A stretch of 64,000 nucleotides of DNA from Cycas panzhihuaensis (lineage: Eukaryota > Cycadophyta). The stretch lies in assembly GCA_023213395.1 (NCBI GenBank), contig CM041465.1:106027741-106091740 (forward strand), given 5' to 3'. This document shows, one piece after another, positions 10,936 to 22,379 of this stretch (position 1 is its first letter; each line of letters begins with the position of its first letter). A model generated the notes under the pieces. It made no database searches and had not been told where the DNA came from. It worked only from the letters and a program-made list of their open reading frames with translations. Position numbers and translations under genes: made by a program.

Positions 10936-11356
10936 ATTAAGGGGGAGAATGTTGGAGTGTAATGTCATCACTCAACTCCCTCTTACCTACCAGGATTATG
11001 CACCTCAATTTAGACATGTGATGCTCAACATGTCAAGGTAAGTTAAGGTAAGTTGAGTTAGTTTCATTTGAGTTAAGTTAGTATTATTTATTATTAATTT
11101 GAATTCAAGGGTTGAGGAGTTTCCCTCCTCCCCCAAAACTATTTATATTATGGGGTGTACAAGCCTGGTGTCTTTAGACACCACCTACCTTTGAGGAGAT
11201 TTGTAATGCTCATTTCTACTACAATGGATTGAACAACAAGGCTTTCATGTGTTTATGCTATTGTGATGGTGATACATTGATGTATTGATGCAATATTGGT
11301 TTATGCTTATTTGATATATGTTCTGACCTGTTCTCCTACTAGTATATTTTCCTTCA
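10936..11356 (+). repeat. Polypurine tract and 3' LTR of the nested copia
   Basis: ATTAAGGGGGAGAA (10936-10949) is a polypurine tract. The LTR runs TGTTGGAGTG (10950) to CCTTCA (11356), 407 bp. It contains the TCTTTAGACACCACC block shared with the inverted LTR at 1078-1461, so the two elements belong to one family. Confidence 0.85.
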
Positions 11357-11364
11357 CACATTTT

Positions 11365-11938
11365 CCTTTATCATCAGCAACATAAACTTTCTACAAGCAT
11401 TAATTAATCTTTTCACTTATTGGGAAGATGTGAGAGAGATCTTCTTTTGTGGGTCAGATGCATTGATTAGATATGATTTTTCATCCTTGATGAGTCAAAT
11501 CTTCCTCAGCCTCCTATGATGAACTCCATCTCTATCATAGAGATATAGGTTGCCAAACATAACTTAACAAATATCCAGAGGGACTACCTCACATTCAACT
11601 TCATTAATGAACTTTTTAGATATTACAAATTTAAACTTGCATTGGTGAGTAACCTGTAACTCTGAATCTTTTTGCAGCCATCCAAGAGGATATGGTTTTG
11701 GATGTGCATGCATTTTTAATCCTAATTTTTTTACCAATGCTTCTGAGATTAAATTCTTTTGGCTTCCTCCATCAAAGATGGCAACAACCATACTTTGCTT
11801 TACTTGGATTCTTACCATGAAGAGCTCCTCTCTAATCTCTAGATTAACTTGTTGATAGTTGTTTTTAAGCTCCACATTAGGCATGAGCATCAACTTCTCA
11901 TTGGCTCCTTCAATGCCACAAACATCTTTATCACTCAC
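11365..11938 (-). pseudogene. Gypsy-A retropepsin and following spacer
   Basis: The minus-strand frame 11564-11938 (124 aa) ends in a retropepsin-like stretch: MVVAIFDGGSQKNLISEAL. The usual D-S/T-G active site is D-G-G here. KKLGLKMHAHPKPYPLGWLQ follows. Past a stop, the spacer NLYLYDRDGVHHRRL and YLINASDPQKK matches the usual gypsy region between protease and RT, and it stops at the copia insertion. Aspartic protease role in processing Gag-Pol is from family knowledge. Confidence 0.88.
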
Positions 11939-11989
11939 AGAGTTAAGTAAAGCTTTACTTTCAGTTTTAGCTTTACCTTTTCCCTTATT

Positions 11990-12980
11990 CTTAGGTCATT
12001 TCTCTGGGTGTAGGAACCAACATTCTTCTATGCTGTGACCCACTCACTTGCAATGAGTACAAGTGACTTTGATTTAGGTGGTATTAGCTTATTTCTTCTT
12101 GCCAAAACCCCCAATGGGTTATTGTCCAACTTTACCTAGAATCCTCTTTCCTTGGGCATGTTTGTTGCTATCTTCTTGAGGTGCAAACCTTTTCCTCTCA
12201 GTAAACACCTTCTTGTTCCTCTTTTCTATAGCAATCACCTTCTTGCTAGCTTCATCGAGCGATTTAACTTTAAACAGTTGAAGTTCATGCTGAATATGCT
12301 GGTGCAACCCTCCAATATATTTCAGCATGATGTCTTTACCTAGTAAAGAGATGTCTAACACAACAGCTTACTTTTGAAATTCTGTTATATAGTCTTGGAC
12401 ATTTTGGCCTCTTTCCTGTCTGTAATATTGCCATTTAATCCTTTGTTGCTCTTCATACCCAATAGGATAGAATTACTTCTTTATGAGGATTTTAAATTAT
12501 TTCCAAGTAATTTCATTTAGATTATGGGATTTAAGATATGTATTCCACTAAACTAATGCATGCTTAGACAATTTTAACCTAGCAAAAGTAAATTTCTACC
12601 GGTTTTTATACCCATAAATGGAAAATATATATTTCTAGTTGGTCCAACCAACCATCTAATTTTTTAGCATCTAAAGTTTCATCATAAATAGGCAGTTCAA
12701 GTTTTGCCTCTACCTTGAATGGATGTGTTATTACTGATGGATTATCATCTTCTTCCTCTTCTTGTTGGTCTTCTACCATCTCCTCATTTGTTTCCTCTTT
12801 CATCAGTTCATCTTCTTCCTTCTTTACGCCTTTGGCTATTGAAGAAGAAGTTACAATTTGTTGAGAGACTAGTTATGCCACAAGATGGGTTAGTCTATCG
12901 AGGTTTTGCTCCATCTTCATGAACCTTCCCTCCATCTTTTTCTCTAGCTTAGCCATCTTCCTTCACTGTTTACGTTCTTT
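11990..12980 (-). pseudogene. Gypsy-A gag (capsid, zinc knuckle)
   Basis: Minus-strand pieces: an acidic N-terminal stretch leading into AKLELPIYDETLDAKKLDGW (12606-12803, the capsid entry motif); GLHQHIQHELQLFKVKSLDE and EASKKVIAIEKRNKK (12119-12361, end of capsid); and a CCHC zinc knuckle at 12021-12063 (C-T-H-C-K-stop-V-G-H-S-I-E-E-C), with spacing CX2CX4HX4C but a stop at the sixth position. It would package the element RNA. It is broken by several stops and shifts. Confidence 0.85.
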
Positions 12981-13124
12981 CTCAAGTGGTTCGGTTAAAG
13001 GTTCATTGGTCAACAAATACTAAAATCTAGTTTTCATAAAAAAATTTCACAACTAAAGCAAGAGGGTTTTCCTTTTCTTTTCTCTTTAAAAATCCCTAAA
13101 TTCCCAAGGATTTCAAGAAAACTA

Positions 13125-13136
13125 GCTTTGATACCA
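13125..13136 (-). promoter_or_regulatory. Gypsy-A primer binding site
   Basis: The minus strand reads TGGTATCAAAGC a few bases inside the 5' LTR (13143-14305). It is one mismatch from the initiator Met tRNA complement TGGTATCAGAGC. Confidence 0.75.
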
Positions 13137-13142
13137 AATATT

Positions 13143-14305
13143 TGATCCAAATTTGAATGGAAAAGTCAAGACTTAATCCAATCAAAACAAATCCAGAATA
13201 AATTTATAATAATATTACATTAATTTGAAGATATTTAAAATTTCTCTTACAAAATTTCTTTTGTTTATGCTCTATTGAGCATACAAAGGACTACTACAGT
13301 AAGTTGGGATAGAAGAAAAGAGTGCTGGGCACTTTTTAGGCTGCTGCACGTTCTTTGGAACCACTGTCATAGAAGTATGCATAGTTGCTGATAACAAAAA
13401 AAAATTCTCTTTTCTTGGTGAATAAATCTGTTGGTGTCTCTTTCTTGGACTGATGCAGCTACTATTTTCCTCCCTCGGCTGCAACTACGCCTTCTTGGGC
13501 TCCTTCTCTATCCCCACAAATGGATTTGGGTGCTGCTCTGTCGCTCCTTATGCACTTCTATTTCTTTTTTCTCTTCTACGCAGAATTTCTATCTTGGAGT
13601 TGTTCTTTTCTTTTTGGAAAGTAATTTTGGGCAAACTTGCTTCAAATCTTGCTCCTTATACTGCGTTTATGGCTACTAGGGATCCTCTTTTGTCTTCCAT
13701 GAAGAGATATCGTTGTTATAAAACCTTATAATGCGTGTTTTCTTCCTCAACAAGGTTTTCATTTTTTAGTTCTTTAATGGATTCTAAACAGTTAAATAAA
13801 AGCTCACTTAAATCCATTTAATTAAGAGGTTTTTATCTTTAATCGTGTAGAGGACACATGCAAAAAGATCCTCTAAAAATTATGTGTGAAATGGACTCTG
13901 TTTTCCCTGTGAAAAATGCTACCGCTTTTCTATTTTCCTGTTTTCTATTTTCTACAATCTGCAGGGTTGCACTGCGATCAAGAGGGTTGCGCTGATCGGC
14001 CAGGTTACACCTACAATTGCACTTGATTGCACTTGCTGTTACACTTGCAAACTGCGTGGTTGGACTTCGTTGCACTTGTAGACCAATCGATTGTGCTTAG
14101 TTGCACTTGTAAACCACCCGATTACACTTAGTGGTAGTTGTAGGCCACCCGGTTACAGTTGGTTGTACTTGGTTACAGTTGCAATTGCACCTGTTTTTGT
14201 ATTTTTTAAGCATTTTAAGGCATTTTTCTATTAAATGAAGGTTATAAACATGAAAAATAAGACATTTTAAGAGTATTATGATATTAAAGATCCAAAAATG
14301 GATCA
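13143..14305 (-). repeat. Gypsy-A 5' LTR
   Basis: 1163 bp with intact TGATCC...GGATCA terminal inverted repeats, colinear with the 3' LTR at 4444-5568. It has its own TTGCACTTG array at 13965-14195. Divergence from its partner is visible throughout (substitutions and short indels), so the insertion is not recent. Confidence 0.92.
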
Positions 14306-14310
14306 TTACC

Positions 14311-14560
14311 ATATATTAGTATTGATAGTGGAGTGAACTCTATTTATCCCATTGAGAGTGGTGACCTCTTCTATTTCACCTCTTAGAGCTTGAGGCTCTT
14401 TGGAGTCAAATGTGGGCACTGTCAAGCTACCTCATATTTATTATGAGATAGGTTACTTATATTAACTAGTCTCCACCATCTTATCTATAAGCGAATACAT
14501 CGAATGGTCTTGATTCCTTCAAGCCTCTTACTTTGGTTAGTTGCTTCCTATTTTTCTAGA
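14311..14560 (+). repeat. LTR B, right part after the Gypsy-A insertion
   Basis: Continues the alignment with the second LTR B copy (28800-29040): the TCTTAGAGCTTGAGG block and the GTCTCCACCATCTTATCTAT... block at about 14480 pair with TCTTGAAGTTC and TTTGTCCACAAGCGG. Confidence 0.6.
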
Positions 14561-15719
14561 TTTAGTCCATTATTTTATGATTATTTAGGAGTCAATGTTA
14601 GCGTATGTTAGTCTACTTTATGTGGGGTAGCTTTATTAGGATAGGAACATAAATATAATAATATTTGAGGCATATGTTCCCTAGAGATACCCTTGCATCC
14701 CAAGGGCCCTTTTCATTAGATGTTGTTTGGTCCCTCTAAGGGTGCTTACTACTATAATAGATCAATTTTGTCTCTTTTCATTTAGTTTATTAATAATTCT
14801 CTTTGCTTTACTTTCTTACATTACTACCTTCTCATGTGCCTACTTGCATTGCTAGTTTATTAGTTAGTAGTTTATCACTTTCTTTCACATCCTTTTTTCT
14901 CTCTTTTTCCACTCACATATACACACATTTTCACATTATTTCCTAGTTTAGTGTGTTTCTTTATTATCCCTACACTCATATTTATGAGGTGCACTAGTAC
15001 CCCTTAAGAGACTTAGGTTCGTTCCTCTCTTAATTCAGACTCCTTAGCCTTAGGTCTATGGTTGAGTTATGGGATCATCCTAATTTATTCCCACAAGTCT
15101 CTAATATTAGTTGTGGGAATACCTATTAGTTATGATAGATAATAATAATATTTACAGTATAAAACCATCCATATAATATCTCAACAAGGCATAACATCTA
15201 ACTATTTTAGTAGCAAACAAGTATAATAGTTGATAATAGATTTTTGTAAGGTAATATTAGATTATATAGTAAAATAATTCACAATATCATATGAAATTAT
15301 AATAGTATGCTCCCTCTTTGAGGTGAGGGTTTCCTCCCAAATCAAACAACAATGGCCTAATGGCCCTAAGTTATTATTTCAAATCAAATATTAAACTCTC
15401 TAAATATGATTTATAAATGAATAATGTTCCCTATTTATAGTTCTATTTTAAGTCTCTCTAGACTAACTTCTTCTCTCTCCTTAAAATATTGACTTTACAT
15501 TAATGATATTCTTTGTATTCTCTAAAGAAACTAACTTCACTTAATTAATAAAGTAATAAAAAGTGATAAAGAGCCATTCATGGGACCCATTCCCAACTTA
15601 ATTAGTAGTCTATGTTAAGTCCAAAAACTTGAAGCCCATCCCTACTAGTTAATTCTCACACTATTTCCCAAATTTATTAGGTCACTTATGAGCTACCATT
15701 ACATTTTCCAATGGTATTA
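14561..15719. other. No recognisable coding feature
   Basis: AT-rich, probably more gypsy LTR or leader. Near 15730 there is a G-rich run (GGGGGTGGGGGTGGAGGGG) just before the RNase H remnant. I see no motif that decides what the rest is. Confidence 0.4.
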
Positions 15720-16190
15720 ATCATATATATTAATGGGGGTGGGGGTGGAGGGGTGTTATAGAAACCCTAGAACTTCTATTATTACTTGGATCATTCATGA
15801 CCAAACAAACCATATTTTAATAAGTGTTGGAATATACATACTAATAGCAACCAATAATATATTTGAATATAATACAATCATTGAGGGCTTAACTAACATA
15901 CTCCAAGTTCATAATAGCCTTATTTTGCTATTTTTAAACTCCTAGTTAGTCATTTAACAACTCATGCAAGTCTACTATGGTCATTGCCTTCTGTTACATG
16001 CCCTCACTAACATAACTAGGTCTCTATTGGCTCAATTTTCATCAATTATGATCTAACACATTTTAGGAAAATAAAACACTATAGCTTCCCAACTAGTCAT
16101 ACACATCTGGAGCACTACTTATGCAAAGATAATTCTCCTCCCTAAGGCTTCTAAGATTATTGATGAAATTAGGCTTTTGATTTAATCTCC
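15720..16190 (+). pseudogene. Stray Tat-type RNase H
   Basis: Reads AWIIHDQ-like WIIHDQTNHILISVGIYI, then ATNNIFEYNTIIEGLTNIL, LILLFLNS and QLMQVYYGHC ... ALTNITRSLLAQFSS. It is the same domain as the RNase H in the 13.6-kb element (52405-52780), which has VTNNEAEYTAVIEALTDAW and ARSLLA. The first catalytic Asp region (DGGSYGNPG) has decayed to GVEGCYRNP; the Glu of NNxxEY is kept. No LTR or other domain of that family is adjacent, so it is an orphan fragment. Confidence 0.75.
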
Positions 16191-16943
16191 TTATTACACA
16201 ATGCTACTCTAAAATGAGCCTAAACTATCTTATGTTCTACTGTAAGCTTCAAATAGGATCATGTCAATATTAGTTTAAAAATCTAACAAAATATATAAGA
16301 CTAAAAGACCAAAATAATTGGCTTCAAAATGATCCAAAATAACTATTAACTTTAAGATAAGTCCAAATAACTCCTACCTTAAAAATAACTATTAATGAGA
16401 TTAAACTTTAGTTATTACTTTTAACGTTTGAGCCCTATGTGAAGTTGATTTCTAAGTCAATCTCTCTTACATGTAAGATTGCCTTAAGAAACATGCACTA
16501 ATGATGATAAGCTATAGTAATCCCTTTGTGTTGATAGACTTTGTTAGAGCTTCTAAGCTTATCATAAAAATGTGGTTTTTGAGCTAGTCTCCACCCTACT
16601 TAGCATAGATCTAGGATGGATCTAAACTACCACCCCTTTAAAATCCTTGTCGATGAGGTTAAACTATGAACAATGTTCTATAGATACTTGCTAAGGAGGC
16701 TAAACTATTATAGTGACCCATAATTAAGCTTCTCACGAGGGTGTGGATTTCAATCCACCCCTCCATGGCCACTCTTCCTAGCCACTTAAATAAATACTTA
16801 AATAAATAATTAGACATTGTTATCAACATTCACCATCTTACAACACTGGTCTAAGGAGGTTTTATTACCAAGAGGGAAAATATTTCTTAGAATTTGCGAA
16901 TCCAGTATTCATCATGGTATGAGTTAGCCAAGTATGTAATTCT
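16191..16943. other. No recognisable coding feature
   Basis: AT-rich with repeated AATAACTATTAA phrases (16330-16400). Probably decayed retrotransposon flank. It serves as the insertion site of Copia-1. Confidence 0.4.
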
Positions 16944-17331
16944 TGTTGGGTAATGTTAACCTAGGTGAATATTTAATTAATATAAATCAATATAATTATC
17001 CCTTTAATGTATACTAGCGGGTCATAGTATATATACTTCTTTATTATAATTGGTCACTAGTTAACTAGGTGGCTACTAGAATGTGATTGGATTATTAGGA
17101 GATGTAATGTACTATAAATATGTATATATTTGATAATATAATTTACATATGGTAATTTTTTACAAGTATATTATATTATGTATATACATATTTATGTTTA
17201 TTCTTTATTTCTACCTATATGGTATAGTCTCATAATCTTATATGATCATAGGACCTATGTGACTTGTATTTATGCACTTTTATTTCTATCATTTGGTATC
17301 TGAATGTTTTTGCTTATATCATGTTCTAATA
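16944..17331 (+). repeat. Copia-1 5' LTR
   Basis: 388 bp, TGTTGGG...TAATA. It contains a TATA-like ACTATAAATA near 17111, shared with the right LTR. The PBS at 17334-17345 follows after two bases. Confidence 0.88.
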
Positions 17332-17345
17332 ATTGGTATTAGAGC

Positions 17346-18314
17346 CATGGTTAAATCCTTGGTCAAAGATTTGTTCTAAGCCTTTTTTTTAACCCCAAGT
17401 TAGGCTATAAGTGTATGAGTGTATCCACTTGTCAAGGATTTATTATGAACTTATTTTAGTATTTATGTTTATGACCAATAAGGAGGTTAGCCCATTTATT
17501 TGTAAGGTGAGGTTCTACTATAGGTTGTGGACAGTTTGAACCATGATAATATAGGGCACCTAGAAGCATGTTGGTGTTATAAACTTGGAGTATATTGATG
17601 CCTATGTAAAAAATCCAACTGAGATCATAGGTAATGCGATTATCTAGAATCCCATAAAGGTTTATCACATGCTTGATTTGTTATTAGACTAGTTATTTAT
17701 ATGTTTTTCTAGTATATATATATAGGTGTTACATGTTAGTCTAAGAGAAGGGCTCTAGATAGATGCATGATCACCTTGTGAAGTCTATGTTGTGGTGGGT
17801 AGGCCATGGTTTTGCTCTCTATCATGAGTGAAACCATGATTGATAAGGGTTTTACAACATGTTAAGAGCAATAGACAGTTCACTAGCTCATGTTGATGAA
17901 AATTAACATGTTTGGGCCTCAGTGTATAACTTGTTAATTCATTGAGAACATGTGCATGGAAAGAGTGTTGGCTAATAAGTGTCTGCATTAAGGGTTTATA
18001 GGTTTATTGGGATTCTTGTTTAAATCGTACTACCCTATTAATAAGTTAAAGGTGAAAGGTGTCATTTGATAAAAAAACTAAAGTGTAGGGTGAAGGATCT
18101 CCTCTATTTCTAAGCTATATGAAATTGTAGAGGGAAGATTTGAGGTCATGGAAGAGACTATAGGATGTTTTAAGAGCCACGTTGATTAATGAAGGACTAA
18201 CAAGGGTTTGAACAATTTTAATGGGTTTTTGGGCTATTTTCTTTCTATGTTTTATTTTTATTTTGGTTTTATAGCTATTGTAGGGAATACATCAGTGTTT
18301 TAACAACATGATAA
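17346..18314 (+). other. Copia-1 interior, left part
   Basis: No frame with family motifs. Short open stretches on the minus strand (17456-17668, 17785-17988) have no recognisable content. The last five bases, GATAA, are the target duplicated by Copia-2. Confidence 0.5.
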
Positions 18315-18717
18315 TGTTAAAACATTTACTAACACCTCTTTTGTAATTATATTTTTATGTATCATGTACTAATAGTGTAATACTTTGTAAATTAAATTTG
18401 AATGTAATATTATGTTAGGTCTGTCTCCTTACCGAATAATGGGCCAATAATATTGGCCATTATATCAACTAATAAGATTTGTTTATGAGACGTATCTTGG
18501 TCTATAAATTAGACTTGAACATCCCTATTTATACATTAAGTTCTTATGCATATGGAAGCTCTGCTAGAATATAGATTGATGGTGTAATCAATTTACTTGT
18601 CATAGTTCTTTGCAATAAGCTTATGTAGATCTATTATTCTATTCTTGTTTTCCTACTTTTATATTTTTCATACTTGCATACATATATGTATTATTGATCC
18701 TATTTATTAATTTTACA
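18315..18717 (+). repeat. Copia-2 5' LTR
   Basis: 403 bp, TGTTAAAACA...TTTTACA. A TATA-like TCTATAAATTA at about 18499 is also present in the 3' LTR (about 25035). Confidence 0.93.
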
Positions 18718-18730
18718 TGGTATCAGAGCC
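18718..18730 (+). promoter_or_regulatory. Copia-2 primer binding site
   Basis: TGGTATCAGAGCC abuts the CA end of the LTR with no spacer. It is the exact plant initiator Met tRNA complement. Confidence 0.92.
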
Positions 18731-20582
18731 ATCTATATATGCATATAGTCAATTTATTATAGGTCTTCCCATCTTCTCTGTTGAAAATGACAGTCTATTT
18801 ATTGAAAACAACACCCCATTTATTTCATTTGAGATCATTTTAATATTATTTTCTATTTGTTTGTGTTGTGTGACTCATCTCAAGAGTTGTTTGTGATCAA
18901 AACCTATTAATAGACATTGCCTGGCCATATATATATTACTTTAGAGTTGTGCCATCATTATCATTAGGTAATTTAAATAACTTGGTTCATCATTTCTAAT
19001 CATTTCAGACCCATTGGGGTATTGTTTCCATCTGGATCTATGTCCTCCCTCATTGATATTATTATTACCACTCTTTGTCAATTTGTGAGAATATTACAAG
19101 GAGGATAATAACTACTTATGAAAAAATTATAGGGTGTTCTACATACAAAATGAGCTTCGTAGTCTTAATTCACTTAAGCCCTGCTATGTCCTTACTGATT
19201 TGATTCATACACCTCTTACTATTTCATTAGTATTCAAGTAACCCTAGAATCATTTGCATGGTCTGTGGCTATGATATCATACCTTATAGAAGTTTGTAAA
19301 CTAGTCTTATGTGGATTAATTAATTACTAACTCGATTAGATCAAGTTTTAATAATCATCGTTCATCATTTTCTATACATGTTTCTTCATTTAAATTTTTT
19401 CTAATCTTGATATATATTTATTTAAATGTTCTCCTTGATTTAATTATATTGAAATCTATTTTAAAGTCTGTCAACCCTTCATAGCCTTCATTGGGTGGTC
19501 ACATGGTGCACAAACATGACCAGGGGCTAAATTAGTAAGGGACTTAAGCCCACTCCATTTTATTTTTATCATAAGGACTACTATTTACTTTTTTGGCTTT
19601 AACTTCACAATAGGAGGTCTGATTTGTGAACCGTTAGATCTGCTAGATTCTTAACTCAGAGCTCTATAGTCTAGATTAATTTTAGACTGATCTAAGTAGA
19701 TTTTTAAGGGGTTTGAAGTAGCCAAATTTGACCCCTCTTTTTAGGCCATATTAAGTCTATTTTCATCAATTGAAGACTTATTTTATATTTTTTTTATAAA
19801 GGGTTTTTCTAATGTCTACTATTTATTTATATATCACTTATTGTTCTACCTTTTTTTTTTTTTGCTAACATTTGTAGTTGCTTTGTTGTTATAGGTGCCT
19901 CACTTGTGTGAAGGTGACTTGACTTCTCTTACATCATTGTCCTTCTTAGAGCACCCTAAACCCTACTATTTCCTTTGATTGTTTATATTTCTTTTAGTCT
20001 TTTTACTTTCATTTATTAAAACAAACCCTCTTCTAAGTAAAAACACCATTAAAATCAATTTAAGCTTGTAATATTAATAAGATAACTCCTAAATTTATAT
20101 ACAAAACTTTTCTAGCCTTATAAGGGGAATGTTTAGGACTCCTGAAGTTACCACTATACATATGCTAGTGGTCCTTCTTAAATTTTATGGATATTAGAGA
20201 AGCCCATTAGCTATTAAGTATATTAAGTGGTAGGCTAAGGTGTAAACTTTCCTTGGAGATTAGAGACAAGGATAGATCTAAAGGGGATGAATGCCTTGGT
20301 TTTGAGTCCTTTACTAGATCTATCATTAGGCATAAGACTAGTGTAGGTGGTTAAATAAATTAGAGGGGCCATTAGCCTTCTTAGTAACCCATGTACTAAG
20401 GAATATAGAGCTTAACATTCATGTACTGATATATATGGTCCCAAAATTTCCACTTATAGGCATATGCCACTAGATAAAATAATAATCAAGGGCTTCTTGG
20501 AGATCCTAAGACTTAGCATTCTAGTTTAGTAGCCCCCCTAGGTAGCCATAATAAAAAGACCGACTTTAAAATAGTAGCACAA
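18731..20582 (+). other. Copia-2 leader (conserved, non-coding)
   Basis: About 1.85 kb without a usable frame. Blocks of it recur in Copia-3 on the other strand: TCAGAGCTCTATAGT (about 19656 here; inverted at about 31835) and AAGTTACCACTA preceded by AAGGGGAA (20123-20157 here; inverted at 31350-31390). Conservation between two old copies suggests a family-typical leader, possibly with packaging or translation roles. The role is inference. Confidence 0.65.
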
Positions 20583-21640
20583 ATGATTATGTCTATTACA
20601 ATTAAACTTAATGGAATAAAAAATTTTATAGCTTGGAAAAGATAAGTTAAAATCCTCTTGACAATGAATGATTATTAGGCCTATGTCAATGGGTATATAG
20701 CTCTATCAACACTCATGCAAGACCTAAATAATCCTAACCAATAGATTCCACTAGACCTTATTGCCCTAGCTTCTGTTAGATCTAAGAATAACATTATCAT
20801 TTCATTCCTTGACTTAGTTGTAGAAAACCAAGTAGACTAAAATATCTCATGAGGCTTAGAGTATCATATGCTCCCTCTATAAGAGAAAATATGACTCAAG
20901 GTCCCTCATCTTGAAATCTTATCTCTTTGGTATTCCCTTTGTTGGCACCATAACTATACACTTTACAAAAATTAAAACCATTATAAATCAACTCATCAAC
21001 CTTAGCATCCCTCCTTTTGACCATGAGATAATGTTTAGTGTCTAGGTTATAGGATACCTTTCTTAAAATAGAATTTAACACCTTAGAATTACTTTTTATG
21101 TTTTGTATCTAGGTTATATGATACCTTTCTTAAAATAGAATTTAACACCTTAGAATTACTTTTTCTTAAGGAGGAGAACATCCTAAATCGCCAAGGAGTA
21201 GCATCTACATCTAAATTTACACCTATATTTATAATTGGAAATCTAGAGAAGGATCAACCACCTCAACAATAATATAAGTAGCCACCTCAACCATAACCCA
21301 TTACTCAATAGTTTGGTTTATTGAACCTTACATAATAACAATAATAACCATAACCTTCATGTAACTAATAGAGGAGATAAAATACCACCTGGATATATTT
21401 TGGCAAGAATGGATACCTTACGATAAATTATAGAATGAGATAAGTAGACCTCAAATTCCTACAAAACTATGGTAGACAATAGGGAAGCCAACATTTTTAG
21501 TAGAATAGGAACCAAGGAAACCAAAGGTAAAATTAGAACTAGGGGCAACCATAAAGGCAAAGAAACCAAGAAAGGAACTAAAGGTTCAACTGAAATGCCC
21601 AACAAGGAGATAATATAGCTACTTTACAAGGTAATTTAGA
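20583..21640 (+). pseudogene. Copia-2 gag
   Basis: Begins MIMSITIKLNGIKNFIAWKR, homologous to the better preserved minus-strand gag of Copia-3 (NNIKLNGINNLIPWKK). NQLISLSIPPFDHEIMFSV (about 20985-21040) matches NQLIILGETPFDHDLISSI in Copia-3. A 67-bp tandem duplication lies in the C-terminal half. PPQP- and Q-rich phrases near 21250-21310 resemble the low-complexity gag tail. Many stops. Gag would form the particle. Confidence 0.8.
21042..21167. repeat. 67-bp tandem duplication in Copia-2 gag
   Basis: The unit starts CTAGGTTATAGGATACC at 21042 and again CTAGGTTATATGATACC at 21109. About 59 bp of the second copy can be followed with one mismatch. The duplication is much younger than the element, whose LTRs differ at many positions. 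Confidence 0.9.
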
Positions 21641-21649
21641 GAATCTTTT

Positions 21650-22130
21650 CTATGTAGCCTTGTCATCTTAATATGATGACAAGTTTTAGTTAATTAATTC
21701 AGGTGCTAGTTGTTACATAGATGGCATTGAAGACTTGATTTTAGATACCCATCCTAATAGGGCTTAAATGATGATATTTGAAGATAATCTCATATATGAT
21801 TCCACCAAAATTGGAAGATCCCCAATTACATTAAAGAACTCTAATATTTCCACCATATTAACAACATTCGTTTGGTTCTTGGCATGAAACAAAACTTGCT
21901 ATTAGTTAGCCAAATCAAGAAGTAGAACCTTGATGTTTTATTTAGCCAAGGTATATACACCATTATAGATCATTCCATAATATAGTTAATAACTACATGA
22001 TATGGTAATGGTGGGCTATACAAGTTGGATGAAGTTCCTCTCATCACTAAACCACAACAAGATGCTAATCAAATTATGCATCTATACAAAATAATCACCT
22101 AGATAAAGGTAAAGCCATCATAATTAAAGA
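21650..22130 (+). pseudogene. Copia-2 protease and pre-integrase region
   Basis: Reads LINSGASCYIDGIEDL (about 21685-21735), a copia protease where the catalytic D-S-G-A has become N-S-G-A. It is followed by MMIFEDNLIYDSTKIGRSPI, which parallels MVIFGDNMTYNVTKIGRAPI in Copia-3. The pre-integrase stretch beyond is heavily broken. Confidence 0.8.
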
Positions 22131-22379
22131 CCCGCCCATGGAAGAAATCCAAGGTGAATGTTCATAGCAAGTTGAGCAACCCCCAACAAAGAGCACTAAG
22201 GGCCAACTATAGAACTAATAGTTAGGTCATCTAAATACATAAAGCCTTAACCTCATGTATAGGCTATAAATAGTACATGGGTTGCCAAAAATCAAAAGAA
22301 CCAACTACATCTATGAGGCCTCCTTAATGGGAAAACAACCAAGAGAGCCATTCCCTTTCAACAAGGTATGATGTGCATC

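Larger units (their letters stand above)
8510..11356 (+). mobile_element. Defective copia insertion inside Gypsy-A
   Basis: A plus-strand copia block interrupts the gypsy frame between protease and RT. In order it holds a fragment of a copia RT/RNase H linker, a three-unit repeat, about 1.4 kb of T-rich leader, a gag fused to a downstream linker, a polypurine tract and a 3' LTR. No 5' LTR, protease, integrase or RT core is present. No target duplication can be matched, so it is a rearranged or recombined insertion rather than a simple one. Confidence 0.75.
4444..14305 (-). mobile_element. Gypsy-A: complete Ty3/gypsy element with nested copia
   Basis: 9862 bp on the minus strand, bounded by LTRs 4444-5568 and 13143-14305. 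The right LTR has terminal TGATCC...GGATCA; the left copy is mutated at both ends. The target site duplication is perfect: TTACC at 4439-4443 and 14306-14310. Domain order on the minus strand is gag, zinc knuckle, protease, (copia insertion 8510-11356), RT, RNase H, integrase, C-terminal region. The host sequence is LTR B, and the uninterrupted LTR B copy at 28360-29040 confirms the empty-site structure. Confidence 0.93.
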
